27,861 bases of DNA from CAYVGO01 sp964450725 (lineage in GTDB: Bacteria; Bacteroidota; Bacteroidia; Bacteroidales; UBA932), in assembly GCA_964450725.1 (NCBI GenBank), contig CAYVGO010000027.1, forward strand, positions 1 through 27,861, in the 5' to 3' direction. The notes below the pieces were generated by a model that saw only the letters and a program-made list of their open reading frames with translations, ran no database searches and was not told the origin of the DNA. A program made the position numbers and the translations under genes. Shown piece by piece: positions 1 to 7,527 of the stretch. Position 1 is the first letter of the stretch. Every line of letters starts with the position of its first letter.

Positions 1-44
1 TCACAGAAACTCTTCCGCACTCACAGAAACTCTTCCGCTACAGT
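1..44. repeat. 20-bp tandem repeat at left edge
   Basis: Two head-to-tail 20-bp units, each beginning TCACAGAAACTCTTCCGC, start at positions 1 and 21; the second runs into unique sequence near 40. The same unit in reverse complement (GTTTCTGTGAATGCGGAAGA) is repeated four times at the right end of the window (27755-27830). The unit therefore occurs at both edges in opposite orientation. I infer a dispersed family of short tandem repeats. The array lies about 40 bp downstream of the manA stop; nothing suggests that it is coding. Confidence 0.75.
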
Positions 45-82
45 TTCCTTTTGCATCTGTAAATTTTCAGAGAGAAAAATAC

Positions 83-1057
83 TTATTGAATGAAGACTTC
101 TAATACGGTTGTTTTTACTGAAGGTGTAAGTTGGATACTATCTTTAATCGCCGACGGAATTAAGATGGTTTCCCCAGTGGAGATTGTTTCGGTTGTGCCA
201 TTTTCACAAATAATTTTACATTCGCCTTCGGTGCAGATATAAATTACAAAACTGTCGATGGCAGAAAAATTACGTTCTACAGGCTGTGAGAATGTCAAAA
301 AAGAGGTGGTAAAATAAGGACACTCTATAACTTTGTGTACTTGTTCCGGGGTTTGAGGATAATCGGTTTTATAACTTTCGTAACACTGAAAGTCAATAAC
401 GTCTAAGGCTAATTCCGTATGTAAAGGACGGTTGGGCAAATTGCGTTCCCAGTCATAAATCCGATAGGTAATGTCAGAAGTTTGTTGAATTTCGGCTAAT
501 ACAATCCCTTTTCCGATAGCGTGAATGCGTCCGGCCGGAATAAAAAAGAGATCACCTTTTTTGACTGGAACCCTGTTGAGTACAGAAGGAAGCGCTTTAT
601 TTTCCAACAATTGACTGTATTGATTTTTATCAATCTGTTGATTAAAACCTACAATTAATTCGGCTTCCGGCGCAGCATCTATAATATACCACATTTCTGT
701 TTTTCCGTACGCATGGTGTCTTTTCGATGCCACTTCGTCATCCGGGTGCACCTGTATTGAAAGATTGTCTGAAGAATCTATAAACTTGATGAGCAGAGGA
801 AATTCTACTCCAAATTTTTCGTATAGGGTTTCTCCAACCAATTCACCCATAAATATCTCGGTTGCTTCCTGGATAGTGCTACCTTTTAATTTTCCATTAG
901 CAATTTTAGAAATATTACCTTGTACTCCGGATAACTCCCATATTTCTCCAATGTTTTTATTGTTGGGCAGTTTTTTTTTTAGTACGGTTTCCAAGTTTCG
1001 TCCGCCCCAAACCATTTCCTTATGAATGGGGGTAAATTTTAAAGGATAAAGTTGCAT
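83..1057 (-). CDS. manA: Class I mannose-6-phosphate isomerase
   Basis: A 324-residue cytosolic enzyme that interconverts mannose 6-phosphate and fructose 6-phosphate, feeding mannose into glycolysis or supplying GDP-mannose synthesis. Seen: the short type I layout starting LYPLKFTPIHKEMVWGG, the zinc-site motif QVHPDD near residues 102-107 followed by GKTEMWYI, then the cupin segment IPAGRIHAIGKG and the substrate-loop region TYRIYDW. The length matches the compact Bacteroidota/Firmicutes form rather than the ~390-residue enterobacterial enzyme. It begins 14 nt after the DUF4270 stop, so it is probably the last gene of the panD-to-manA run. It appears intact. Fructokinase-linked isomerase paralogues of the same fold are the only realistic alternative. 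Confidence 0.93.
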   Translation of the reverse strand: MQLYPLKFTPIHKEMVWGGRNLETVLKKKLPNNKNIGEIWELSGVQGNISKIANGKLKGSTIQEATEIFMGELVGETLYEKFGVEFPLLIKFIDSSDNLSIQVHPDDEVASKRHHAYGKTEMWYIIDAAPEAELIVGFNQQIDKNQYSQLLENKALPSVLNRVPVKKGDLFFIPAGRIHAIGKGIVLAEIQQTSDITYRIYDWERNLPNRPLHTELALDVIDFQCYESYKTDYPQTPEQVHKVIECPYFTTSFLTFSQPVERNFSAIDSFVIYICTEGECKIICENGTTETISTGETILIPSAIKDSIQLTPSVKTTVLEVFIQ

Positions 1058-1071
1058 GATAGTCTATAAAG

Positions 1072-2412
1072 TTATTGTTTTTTACGAACGTAAGTAAGTA
1101 CCAGTTGGGTAGAATCGGTAATAAAAGCGGCACTTTTACAGGATTGTCCGTAACTTTGAGGAAGTAATAATAAAGAATCTTGCCAACTACCGGTACGAAT
1201 AAGATTATTCATTGCATGGGTAATTTCAATGTTATAGGTACCTGTTGTGCGATTGAGAGCGCCGTCATAAGTACTTGATAAGCCTTGCGAAAGGGCTGAT
1301 ATATATTTATTGAAATCTAAAGTATAACTATAATAAGCCAGTTTGTCTTTATTCCACTCTTTGGTGTATGTACCAATCAAAGGGGTATAAAAACTGTCTA
1401 ACCGTTCAATATCCAAAGGATGCTGAAGTTTTAACCGCAATTCGGCTCTGTTGATGGCTATCGACTCCAAATCAATACCAATATTTTGTTCAATGGCATC
1501 ACGATTAAATTTCAAACTTCCGATATTGCCGTAAAGCCCTTGCGTATAAGAAATGGCGGGCGTAAGATTTTGATTTATCTCACCATAAGTTGGGTCGTGT
1601 TCCACAATTAAGAAACGTTTATCTTGTGTTTCTCTGGACTGACAAATATAGGTATAAGCATCCACTGTATCCCGTTGTGCTGTCGGGTGAAAATATTTAT
1701 AGTGCAATCTTAGATAAGTGGAAGCGTAGTATGTTCCTTCTTGTGTTCTGTAAGTAAGTAAATCAACTCCTTTTATAGCACCGTCATCAGAACCTTCTAC
1801 GGTCATGAAAATACCATTAAATACTCTTTTAAAAGAACTATCGGCTGAAAACGTTTGCAATTTGCTTAATAAACCGACCGTATCAACCTTCATTTTTACG
1901 GTTTTAGTATATTTGTTGAATATTCCGGCGCAAAGAAGTTTATCGTAATTAGGAATATGATTCAGAAAATTACGGTTAGCACCATAATAAACACTGTCGG
2001 TCAGATCGTCAATTACTTCATATACTTTTAGTGTTAAATCACCAGTTCCTCCGAATTTATCTGAGGTAAAAGCAACATACATAACCACAGAGTCAATGAC
2101 AGCACCAGACGGAAGTTTAAATCCCGGACTGATTAAAGACAGTTGTGTCATTATAGATGCTTTGCTGAATCCAAATTCATCAGTAGTCATTTGTCCAAGA
2201 AAACCTACAGAAAAGTCGGATGTTGGAAATGAATCGGGACGGGGAGAACTTAAATATCCAAACTTGGATAACGACAATACGTTTCGCGAAACAATAAGGT
2301 CTTGTTCGTTAGGAATAAGATCATCTCCAAACTGCTGGTCAATCGTAATACAGGAAGATAGGAAGAAAATAATCAGAAAAAACAGATTATTGATTCGATA
2401 ATATTTGTTCAT
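1072..2412 (-). CDS. DUF4270 family lipoprotein
   Basis: A 446-residue predicted lipoprotein of the Bacteroidota-specific DUF4270 family; its biochemical function is not established. The ORF is open to 2448, but I chose the ATG at 2412 because MNKYYRINNLFFLIIFFLSSC then forms a normal type II signal peptide with lipobox LSSC. After the Cys it shows the family-typical FGDDLIP segment and a long beta-rich body without obvious catalytic motifs. The start lies inside the 3' end of the GT5-like gene (26-nt overlap, +1 frame), which suggests translational coupling. In many Bacteroidota this family sits beside the same GT5-like gene and pan genes, as it does here. Probably outer-membrane anchored. 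Confidence 0.85.
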   Translation of the reverse strand: MNKYYRINNLFFLIIFFLSSCITIDQQFGDDLIPNEQDLIVSRNVLSLSKFGYLSSPRPDSFPTSDFSVGFLGQMTTDEFGFSKASIMTQLSLISPGFKLPSGAVIDSVVMYVAFTSDKFGGTGDLTLKVYEVIDDLTDSVYYGANRNFLNHIPNYDKLLCAGIFNKYTKTVKMKVDTVGLLSKLQTFSADSSFKRVFNGIFMTVEGSDDGAIKGVDLLTYRTQEGTYYASTYLRLHYKYFHPTAQRDTVDAYTYICQSRETQDKRFLIVEHDPTYGEINQNLTPAISYTQGLYGNIGSLKFNRDAIEQNIGIDLESIAINRAELRLKLQHPLDIERLDSFYTPLIGTYTKEWNKDKLAYYSYTLDFNKYISALSQGLSSTYDGALNRTTGTYNIEITHAMNNLIRTGSWQDSLLLLPQSYGQSCKSAAFITDSTQLVLTYVRKKQ

Positions 2413-3193
2413 AGAAATTAGAGTATTCTTGAAAATAATTCTCTGCACCTTGATAAGGCAAGATGGGTAAATTTAATGACTTGGCGTAATCTACAATATT
2501 TTGATTGACATTTTCTGCTCCGATGATTAATCCGTCGGCATAAGACAATGCAAACTTCATAACTCCTTCAAATGTATTTTCTTTCAAAAGTTCACAATTT
2601 TCAGGTTTTATTGTCAGCATCACTAATTTTTTGTAAAAATCGGGATCAAAGTTTTCAGAAAAGTCATCGTCATATAGATTAACGACCACTTTTGTATTAC
2701 GGAAAAGAGGATCTTGTAAAAACCCTTTTTTAACCATAAGAGGTGTAATCATTGAAAACCATCCGGCACAATGTACTAAATCTGGCTGCCACCGTAATTT
2801 TTTGATTGTTTCCAATGTTCCGCGAGCAAAAAATATCATTCTTTCGTCATTGTCTTTAAAGAATGTATTATGAGCATCGCGTGTGATAAATTTACGTTGA
2901 AAGTAATCGTCATTATCAATAAAATAAATTTGCATTCTTGCCGATGGAATAGAGGTAACCTTGATGGTTAAAGAATGATCATCACTATTAATAATCATAT
3001 TCATTCCGGATAAACGAATCACCTCATGCAATTGATTTCTTCGTTCGTTAATACATCCGTAAAGCGGCATAAATGTTCGTATTTCATGTCCTAATTCTTG
3101 TATTCCCTGGGGTAAGTATCTACCGATGTGCGAATAGGTGTTTTCTTCTACATAAGGAAGGATTTCTTGATGGACAAATAAAATTTTAGACAT
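2387..3193 (-). CDS. Glycogen/starch synthase catalytic-domain (GT5-like) protein
   Basis: A 268-residue cytosolic protein resembling only the N-terminal Rossmann half of GT5 glycogen synthases. The start SKILFVHQEILPYVEE, then GIQELGHEIRTFMPLYG and PDLVHCAGWFSMITPLMVKK, match the ADP-glucose synthase N-domain pattern. The C-terminal GT-B half, which carries most nucleotide-sugar contacts, is absent, so synthase activity is doubtful. Short forms of this kind are common in Bacteroidota next to panC/panD and DUF4270 genes. I chose the start at 3193 (MSKILF) rather than 3229 because the 12-residue extension is not family-like. The gene starts 42 nt after the miaA stop and its end overlaps the DUF4270 start. 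The role is unknown. Confidence 0.8.
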   Translation of the reverse strand: MSKILFVHQEILPYVEENTYSHIGRYLPQGIQELGHEIRTFMPLYGCINERRNQLHEVIRLSGMNMIINSDDHSLTIKVTSIPSARMQIYFIDNDDYFQRKFITRDAHNTFFKDNDERMIFFARGTLETIKKLRWQPDLVHCAGWFSMITPLMVKKGFLQDPLFRNTKVVVNLYDDDFSENFDPDFYKKLVMLTIKPENCELLKENTFEGVMKFALSYADGLIIGAENVNQNIVDYAKSLNLPILPYQGAENYFQEYSNFYEQILSNQ

Positions 3194-3235
3194 GGATATA
3201 GTCGATGATGTTAATAACATTAAAATCAAAACGGG

Positions 3236-4132
3236 TTACAAAGATAGTGATTTTTCTTCTAAATAACCTATTATCGTATCCCTTTGTTGTGTGGTAGCCA
3301 TCGTTCCGTCAATCCAAACAATCGGTAAGTTTCGCCTTTCCATTCCTCTGAACCAAGTCATTTGTCGCTTGGCAAATTGGTGAATGGCAATGTTTAAATC
3401 TTCTTTCATACGCTCAAAAGAGAGTTGTCCTAATAAATGTTGTGTTACGAACTTGTATTCTAAGCCGTAGTAAATCAATCTTTCCGCCGGTATGCCATTG
3501 CTTAACAGCATTTCTACTTCTTCTACCAATCCGTGCTTTAAGCGTTCTTCTAATCGTAAAGTAATACGCCTTCTACGCTCTTCACGATCAATATCAATAC
3601 CAAAAATCACAGTATTTCTTGCTTTGGCTGTAAAATGTTGCTTGTTGTCGGGGTTTTCGCCGATTTCAATTGCTCGTATCAATCTTTTTCTGGAAGTAAT
3701 ATCGGTGGTGTTGTGTAAAGATTTGACGCGTGAAAGTCTGGCGATTAATTCTTCTGTATTTAAAGTTGATAATTCTTCTCGAAGTGCAGCATTTGGCGGA
3801 ACTTGGGGTAAATTGTAATTTTTTATGGCGGCTTCTACATACATTCCGCTTCCACCGCAAAGAATCGGTACTTTTGAACGTGAAATAATATCTTCATAGG
3901 CAATATTAAATGCTTCCAAATAATCAAAAAGTGTGTACTCCTCTCCTGCCTCTACAATGTCTATAAGGTGATAGGGAACAACATATTCATCAATATCTTT
4001 ACCCGTTCCGATATTCATATTTCGATAAACTTGTCGAGAATCGGCAGAAATAATTTCGCCGTTAATATGTGTCGCCAACTTAACAGCCAAAGTGGTTTTG
4101 CCGCAAGCGGTGGGTCCAACAATGACAATCAT
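3236..4132 (-). CDS. miaA: tRNA dimethylallyltransferase MiaA
   Basis: A 298-residue enzyme that transfers a dimethylallyl group to N6 of A37 in tRNAs reading UNN codons (i6A37). Seen: P-loop GPTACGKTT at residues 6-14, the substrate motif SADSRQVYRNMNIGTGK, LCGGSGMY, and the late RQMTWFRG segment of the tRNA-binding part. The length is within the normal ~300-residue range and nothing is missing. Its ATG overlaps the stop of the DUF721 gene by 4 nt (ATGA), so the two are almost certainly cotranscribed and coupled. Confidence 0.96.
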   Translation of the reverse strand: MIVIVGPTACGKTTLAVKLATHINGEIISADSRQVYRNMNIGTGKDIDEYVVPYHLIDIVEAGEEYTLFDYLEAFNIAYEDIISRSKVPILCGGSGMYVEAAIKNYNLPQVPPNAALREELSTLNTEELIARLSRVKSLHNTTDITSRKRLIRAIEIGENPDNKQHFTAKARNTVIFGIDIDREERRRRITLRLEERLKHGLVEEVEMLLSNGIPAERLIYYGLEYKFVTQHLLGQLSFERMKEDLNIAIHQFAKRQMTWFRGMERRNLPIVWIDGTMATTQQRDTIIGYLEEKSLSL

Positions 4133-4428
4133 CTGAAATAAATTTTTGTAATTTTGTGTGAAGATGGCAATTCGAGATTCATTTTATTGATTAAATCAAG
4201 GTCTTCTACTAAAAATTCCAATTCCTGTCTTGCGACAGAAGAGGTAAGTGCAACATAAAAGCAACCTCCTTGAAAGTGTACAGTTTTTATATACTTACTC
4301 ACGGTTTTTCCGGCTATTTCCCGAAAAATCTTTTCCATATCGGCAATGTCAATCCCTATTTGTAATCCTTGACGGGCAACAAACAATTTGATAATTTCTG
4401 ATAATTTGGCAGTTTCTTGAAGACGCAT
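4129..4428 (-). CDS. DUF721 / DciA-like protein
   Basis: A 99-residue DUF721-family protein. DciA, the characterised member, helps load or operate the replicative helicase DnaB in bacteria lacking DnaC. Seen: MRLQETAKLSEIIKLFVA at the start, then the conserved central pattern IAGKTVSKYIKTVHFQGGCFYVALTSSVARQEL (positions 4209-4307 on the minus strand). I prefer the ATG at 4428 over the one at 4467, which adds a hydrophobic 13-residue stretch lacking family similarity. It sits directly after recF, a DUF721-recF pairing seen in many bacteria, and its stop overlaps the miaA start by 4 nt. Assignment to the family is good; the helicase-loader role is inferred from the family. Confidence 0.8.
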   Translation of the reverse strand: MRLQETAKLSEIIKLFVARQGLQIGIDIADMEKIFREIAGKTVSKYIKTVHFQGGCFYVALTSSVARQELEFLVEDLDLINKMNLELPSSHKITKIYFR

Positions 4429-4485
4429 AAAGAGTGTAAAATGAAAGAATACAATACAATACAGCAATGACAGTTACTTGTAATT

Positions 4486-5556
4486 TTACATTTGAAACAA
4501 GGAGATATCCGGCATGGTGTCTAAGTGTAATTGGCGAATGCGGTCAATATTACTTTCGGTAATAAAGATTTGACTGTAAGGAAGAGTCAAAATAATGTTG
4601 AATAAATTTTTAGAGCGATGAATATCTAACTTGTCAAATAAATCGTCAAACAATAAGATTACTTTCTTATGAAAATGTTCTGACAAAACTACACTTTGTG
4701 CTAACCGTAATGCCAGTAAATATGTTTTTTGCTGCCCTTGAGAACCATAACGTCTGATAGGGGTTTCATTCAATAAAAAGTCAAGTTTATCTCGGTGAAT
4801 ACCTAAACTTGTATGCTTTAGCAGTATGTCTTTTTGTAATTGTTGGCGGTATTCTTCTTCAAAATTGTCTGACGCAAGATGAGAGTGGTAAAGAATATCT
4901 ACACTTTCTTTGTCAGATTGCGCTATTTGATTATAATACTCCTGTAGTTTTACGGTCAACAATGCTATAAAATTTTTACGAACTTCATAGATTTTTTTTG
5001 CGTGATGCAATAACTTAAAATCAATAGCATCTATGACATGAACATCTACTCGGACATTGTTTCTTAAGTACACATTTCTATTGTTCAGCAAAAGATTGTA
5101 GTGCATGACACTTTCCAAATAACTTTTGTTTATCTGAGACAATGCTGTATTTAAAAATCGTCGATGTTCTTCACCTCCGTCTTCAATTAATTTATGATCT
5201 TGCGGCGAGGTCATTACAACCGGAATTAAACCGATATGGTCTGCAAGTTTGGAGTAATTTTTTCCGTTTAATTTAAACCTTTTTCCCTCTTGGGTATAAC
5301 TGCAACTTAATTCCAGATGTTCTACGGCATTTTTTACTGATGCCTTAATTAAAAAAAAATCAGCTTGGTGATTAATATTTTGTTTGTCGCTATAGCCAAA
5401 ACAACTTTTGGTCAATGACAAATAATTAATAGCTTCTAAAATATTAGTTTTACCAACACCGTTTATTCCGGAAAATATATTAATAGTATTAAAAGTATCA
5501 ATACTGACCTCTGTAAGATTACGAAAATTGAGTATTTCTATCGTCTTAAAATACAT
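4486..5556 (-). CDS. recF: DNA replication and repair protein RecF
   Basis: A 356-residue SMC-like ATPase that binds gapped DNA and helps RecOR load RecA at stalled forks and ssDNA gaps. Seen from the ATG at 5556: MYFKTIEILNFRN (typical RecF start), Walker A GINGVGKT at residues 30-37, ABC-type signature YGSQGQQKT, and Walker B ILLFDDLFDKLD near the C-terminus. The upstream ATG at 5580 overlaps the stop of the preceding gene (ATGA) and could also be used, giving 364 residues; the internal start is more family-like and has AAAGG a few bases upstream. No truncation. It is followed after 57 nt by the DUF721 gene, a replication/repair pairing. Confidence 0.94.
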   Translation of the reverse strand: MYFKTIEILNFRNLTEVSIDTFNTINIFSGINGVGKTNILEAINYLSLTKSCFGYSDKQNINHQADFFLIKASVKNAVEHLELSCSYTQEGKRFKLNGKNYSKLADHIGLIPVVMTSPQDHKLIEDGGEEHRRFLNTALSQINKSYLESVMHYNLLLNNRNVYLRNNVRVDVHVIDAIDFKLLHHAKKIYEVRKNFIALLTVKLQEYYNQIAQSDKESVDILYHSHLASDNFEEEYRQQLQKDILLKHTSLGIHRDKLDFLLNETPIRRYGSQGQQKTYLLALRLAQSVVLSEHFHKKVILLFDDLFDKLDIHRSKNLFNIILTLPYSQIFITESNIDRIRQLHLDTMPDISLFQM

Positions 5557-5576
5557 AAACGGAATACCTTTGCAGG

Positions 5577-6536
5577 TCATTTAGAGATGTTACGTCTTTT
5601 CAATAAAATCCAGAGATAAGAAGCCAAACCGACAAGAAGGGTGAAAATAACCTGACTTGTATGAGATAGCGTTGCATACAATAACCCGTCTTCTCGACTG
5701 ATGCCAAAAATGGTTAGCCCTAAAGAAATAATAAAATGGTAGGCTCCGATTCCTCCTTGTGTAGGAGCTAAAAGTCCTAAGGAACCCAATATCAAAATAA
5801 ACAACCCGTCTGTAAGTGTCAACACCGAGGTTGCCGGTAAACAAAACAGTACAATCCAGCCCATAAACCAATATACTCCCCATAATAACAAAGTGTAAAA
5901 GATAAATAAAAAGGGAGATTGAAGATGCAATAAACTTTTCATGCCGTTTACAAAATCTTGCAGGAACTTTATTCTTTTACAGATAACGCGGCGAAAATAA
6001 ATCACTCCGCCGACCAAAAGAATGATGACCGATAAGAGAATAACAGTGCTTGTGGTGTGAAGTTTAAAAAAAGGGAAAAAAATTGTTTCAACAAAAAAGT
6101 GCCCGAAAAGTTGAAAATTTATGACAACCACCACCAAAAGTAGAACAAAGAGGGTGATGGTGTCAATCAACCGTTCAACAACAATGGTTCCGAAAAGTTT
6201 ACTGAAATTATGGTTCGTAAGTTTTGCTGCTGTACCGGGTCTGGCAATCTCTCCCAATCGAGGAAAGGCTAAATTACAAAGATAGCCGAACGAAATACTA
6301 TGAAAAAGAGTAGTCGAATGGGTTTCTACCCCAATGGGTTTTAGTAATAAATTCCACCGTAAACTGCGAATATAGTATGCCAATAATGCTGCAACCATTG
6401 AAAGTATCAGATAGTAAAGTTTAGCGGTTTTTAATTTATTCCAAAATTGTACCCACTCTATTTCCTTGAATGAAATGTAAAGCAGTATAATCCCAAAAAT
6501 TAAAAAGACAATATACCTGAGGGTTTTTCCCATCAC
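5577..6536 (-). CDS. Lysylphosphatidylglycerol synthase TM-region / UPF0104 family membrane protein
   Basis: A 319-residue polytopic inner-membrane protein with about eight hydrophobic segments. Seen: the early YYIRSLRW motif near residues 54-61, the FGYLCNLAFPRLGEIARPG block and a late GLLAPTQGGIGAYH block, all characteristic of the flippase-like TM domain of MprF/UPF0104 proteins. The catalytic lysyl-transferase domain of MprF is absent, so it should not make lysyl-PG; a role in lipid or glycolipid handling is only inferred. It begins 4 nt after the panD stop and ends in a 4-nt overlap with the longest recF frame. Linkage to panD is common in Bacteroidota. Confidence 0.85.
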   Translation of the reverse strand: MMGKTLRYIVFLIFGIILLYISFKEIEWVQFWNKLKTAKLYYLILSMVAALLAYYIRSLRWNLLLKPIGVETHSTTLFHSISFGYLCNLAFPRLGEIARPGTAAKLTNHNFSKLFGTIVVERLIDTITLFVLLLVVVVINFQLFGHFFVETIFFPFFKLHTTSTVILLSVIILLVGGVIYFRRVICKRIKFLQDFVNGMKSLLHLQSPFLFIFYTLLLWGVYWFMGWIVLFCLPATSVLTLTDGLFILILGSLGLLAPTQGGIGAYHFIISLGLTIFGISREDGLLYATLSHTSQVIFTLLVGLASYLWILLKRRNISK

Positions 6537-6540
6537 AAAC

Positions 6541-6894
6541 TCACACTAATAAATTACTTGTAGAGTCGGGAAAAACAACTTTTGGTTGGTGTCCCTTAAC
6601 CTCGTCCGGAGAAAGATAGGTATATGCCATGATGATGACTAAATCCTCGGGTTGGCATTTTCTTGCTGCTGCACCGTTTAAACAAATTACGCCACTTTTT
6701 CTTTTGCCTTTAATAACATAAGTGGCAAGACGTTCTCCGTTATTAATATTGACAATACTCACTTTTTCATACTCTACAAGCCCCGCAGCATCCATTAAAT
6801 CTTCGTCAATGGTAATGCTTCCTACGTAGTTTAAGTTTGCTTCCGTAATTTTAGCGCGATGAATCTTTGACTTCAAAACCTCTATCAATGCCAT
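6541..6894 (-). CDS. panD: Aspartate 1-decarboxylase (pyruvoyl-dependent)
   Basis: A 117-residue proenzyme that makes beta-alanine from aspartate for pantothenate and CoA synthesis. Seen: start ALIEVLKSKIHRAKITEANL, then the self-cleavage site Tyr-Val-Gly-Ser with Gly25-Ser26; Ser26 becomes the pyruvoyl group. The NGERLATYVI segment carries the conserved Tyr, and CLNGAAAR plus EDLVIIMAY complete the barrel. The length is normal. It is the first gene of the minus-strand run ending at manA. A TACTTTTG element (6921-6928, minus) lies about 26 nt upstream. panC, often adjacent in this phylum, is not in the window. Confidence 0.95.
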   Translation of the reverse strand: MALIEVLKSKIHRAKITEANLNYVGSITIDEDLMDAAGLVEYEKVSIVNINNGERLATYVIKGKRKSGVICLNGAAARKCQPEDLVIIMAYTYLSPDEVKGHQPKVVFPDSTSNLLV

Positions 6895-6920
6895 GAATTG
6901 TTTTCTTTTAAATTAGGAGA

Positions 6921-6928
6921 CAAAAGTA
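6921..6928 (-). promoter_or_regulatory. Bacteroidota-type -7 element upstream of panD
   Basis: On the minus strand this reads TACTTTTG, an exact match to the Bacteroidota sigma-ABfr -7 consensus TAnnTTTG. It lies 26 nt before the panD ATG, giving a leader of about 20 nt. No clear TTG is present at the -33 spacing (TGG is), so this is a good but incomplete promoter. Confidence 0.5.
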
Positions 6929-7006
6929 CTGATTTGTTTCCAAAAAACCATTGAGTTTTTTGATATAAATAAGGTTTGCCCTTAGAATATATAATCTTTA
7001 ATCTAT

Positions 7007-7394
7007 TAGATAATAGTTTATCAAGATTATTAATAAAGGTAAGTGGACTTATTAATAGTAGGTCAGGATTATTAATAAAGGTAAGTAGATTTATTAATAG
7101 TTTATCAAGATTATTAATAAAGGTAAGTGAGTTTATTAATAGTTCATCAGGATTATTAATAAAGGTAAGTAGATTTATTAATAGTTTATCAAGATTATTA
7201 ATAAAGGCAAGTGAGTTTATTAATAGTTTATCAAGATTATTAATAAAGGTAAGTGGACTTATTAATAGTTCACTAGAATTATTAATAAAGACAAGTAGAT
7301 TTATTAATAATTCATCAAGATTATTAATAAAGGCAAGTTAGTTTATTAATAGTTCATCAAGATTATCAATAAAGGTAAGTTGATTTATTAATAT
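7007..7394. repeat. 42-bp tandem array with phased TTATTAAT boxes
   Basis: About nine imperfect 42-bp units. Each unit has two half-units, one of the form TTATTAATAGTTYATCARGA (20 bp) and one starting TTATTAATAAAGGTAAGT (22 bp). Exact TTATTAAT boxes start at 7027, 7049, 7069, 7091, 7111, 7133, 7153, 7175, 7195, 7217, 7237, 7259, 7279, 7301, 7321, 7343 and 7385, with degenerate boxes at about 7007 and 7363. Spacing alternates 22/20 bp without exception, averaging 21 bp or two helical turns. TTATTAATAA is itself a palindrome. The array fills the space between the terminator of the large secreted-protein gene and the panD promoter. It can be read as a 14-residue repeat on the plus strand, but that frame stops before the array ends, so I regard it as non-coding. 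Confidence 0.9.
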
Positions 7395-7467
7395 AAACCC
7401 TTGAAGGTGGTTCTGAGGTTTTGCCTTATTGAGCATGAACAAAACAATTACTTTGTTCACATTATTA
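7395..7467. other. Spacer between tandem array and terminator
   Basis: A unique spacer with one small perfect hairpin, TGAACAAA (7436-7443) pairing with TTTGTTCA (7452-7459) around an 8-nt loop. It could be a secondary terminator for transcripts arriving from the 7528-10488 gene. No gene is seen here. Confidence 0.4.
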
Positions 7468-7510
7468 TTTTAAAGGGCTGATCCCACGTTGTGAAATCAG
7501 CCCTTTAAAA
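7468..7510 (-). terminator. Strong hairpin terminator after the secreted repeat protein gene
   Basis: Perfect 15-bp inverted repeat: TTTTAAAGGGCTGAT (7468-7482) and ATCAGCCCTTTAAAA (7496-7510), loop 13 nt. It lies 17 nt past the stop of the minus-strand 986-residue protein. The A/T outer part of the stem supplies the U-run on the transcript. Confidence 0.8.
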
Positions 7511-7527
7511 ATGGTGAAAAATGGTGT

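Noticed and set aside
5565..5572. Plus-strand TACCTTTG matching the Bacteroidota -7 consensus
   Set aside because: It lies inside the recF/membrane-protein junction on the strand opposite all nearby genes, with no plus-strand gene downstream.
6976..7341. Plus-strand 121-residue frame made of a 14-residue repeat (LLIKVSxFINS type)
   Set aside because: It starts at TTG, exists only because the repeat unit is 42 bp, and stops at 7341 while the DNA array continues in phase to 7394.
7007..7394. CRISPR array
   Set aside because: The spacers are themselves repeated and only 12-14 bp long, the repeat is AT-only, and no cas genes are present.
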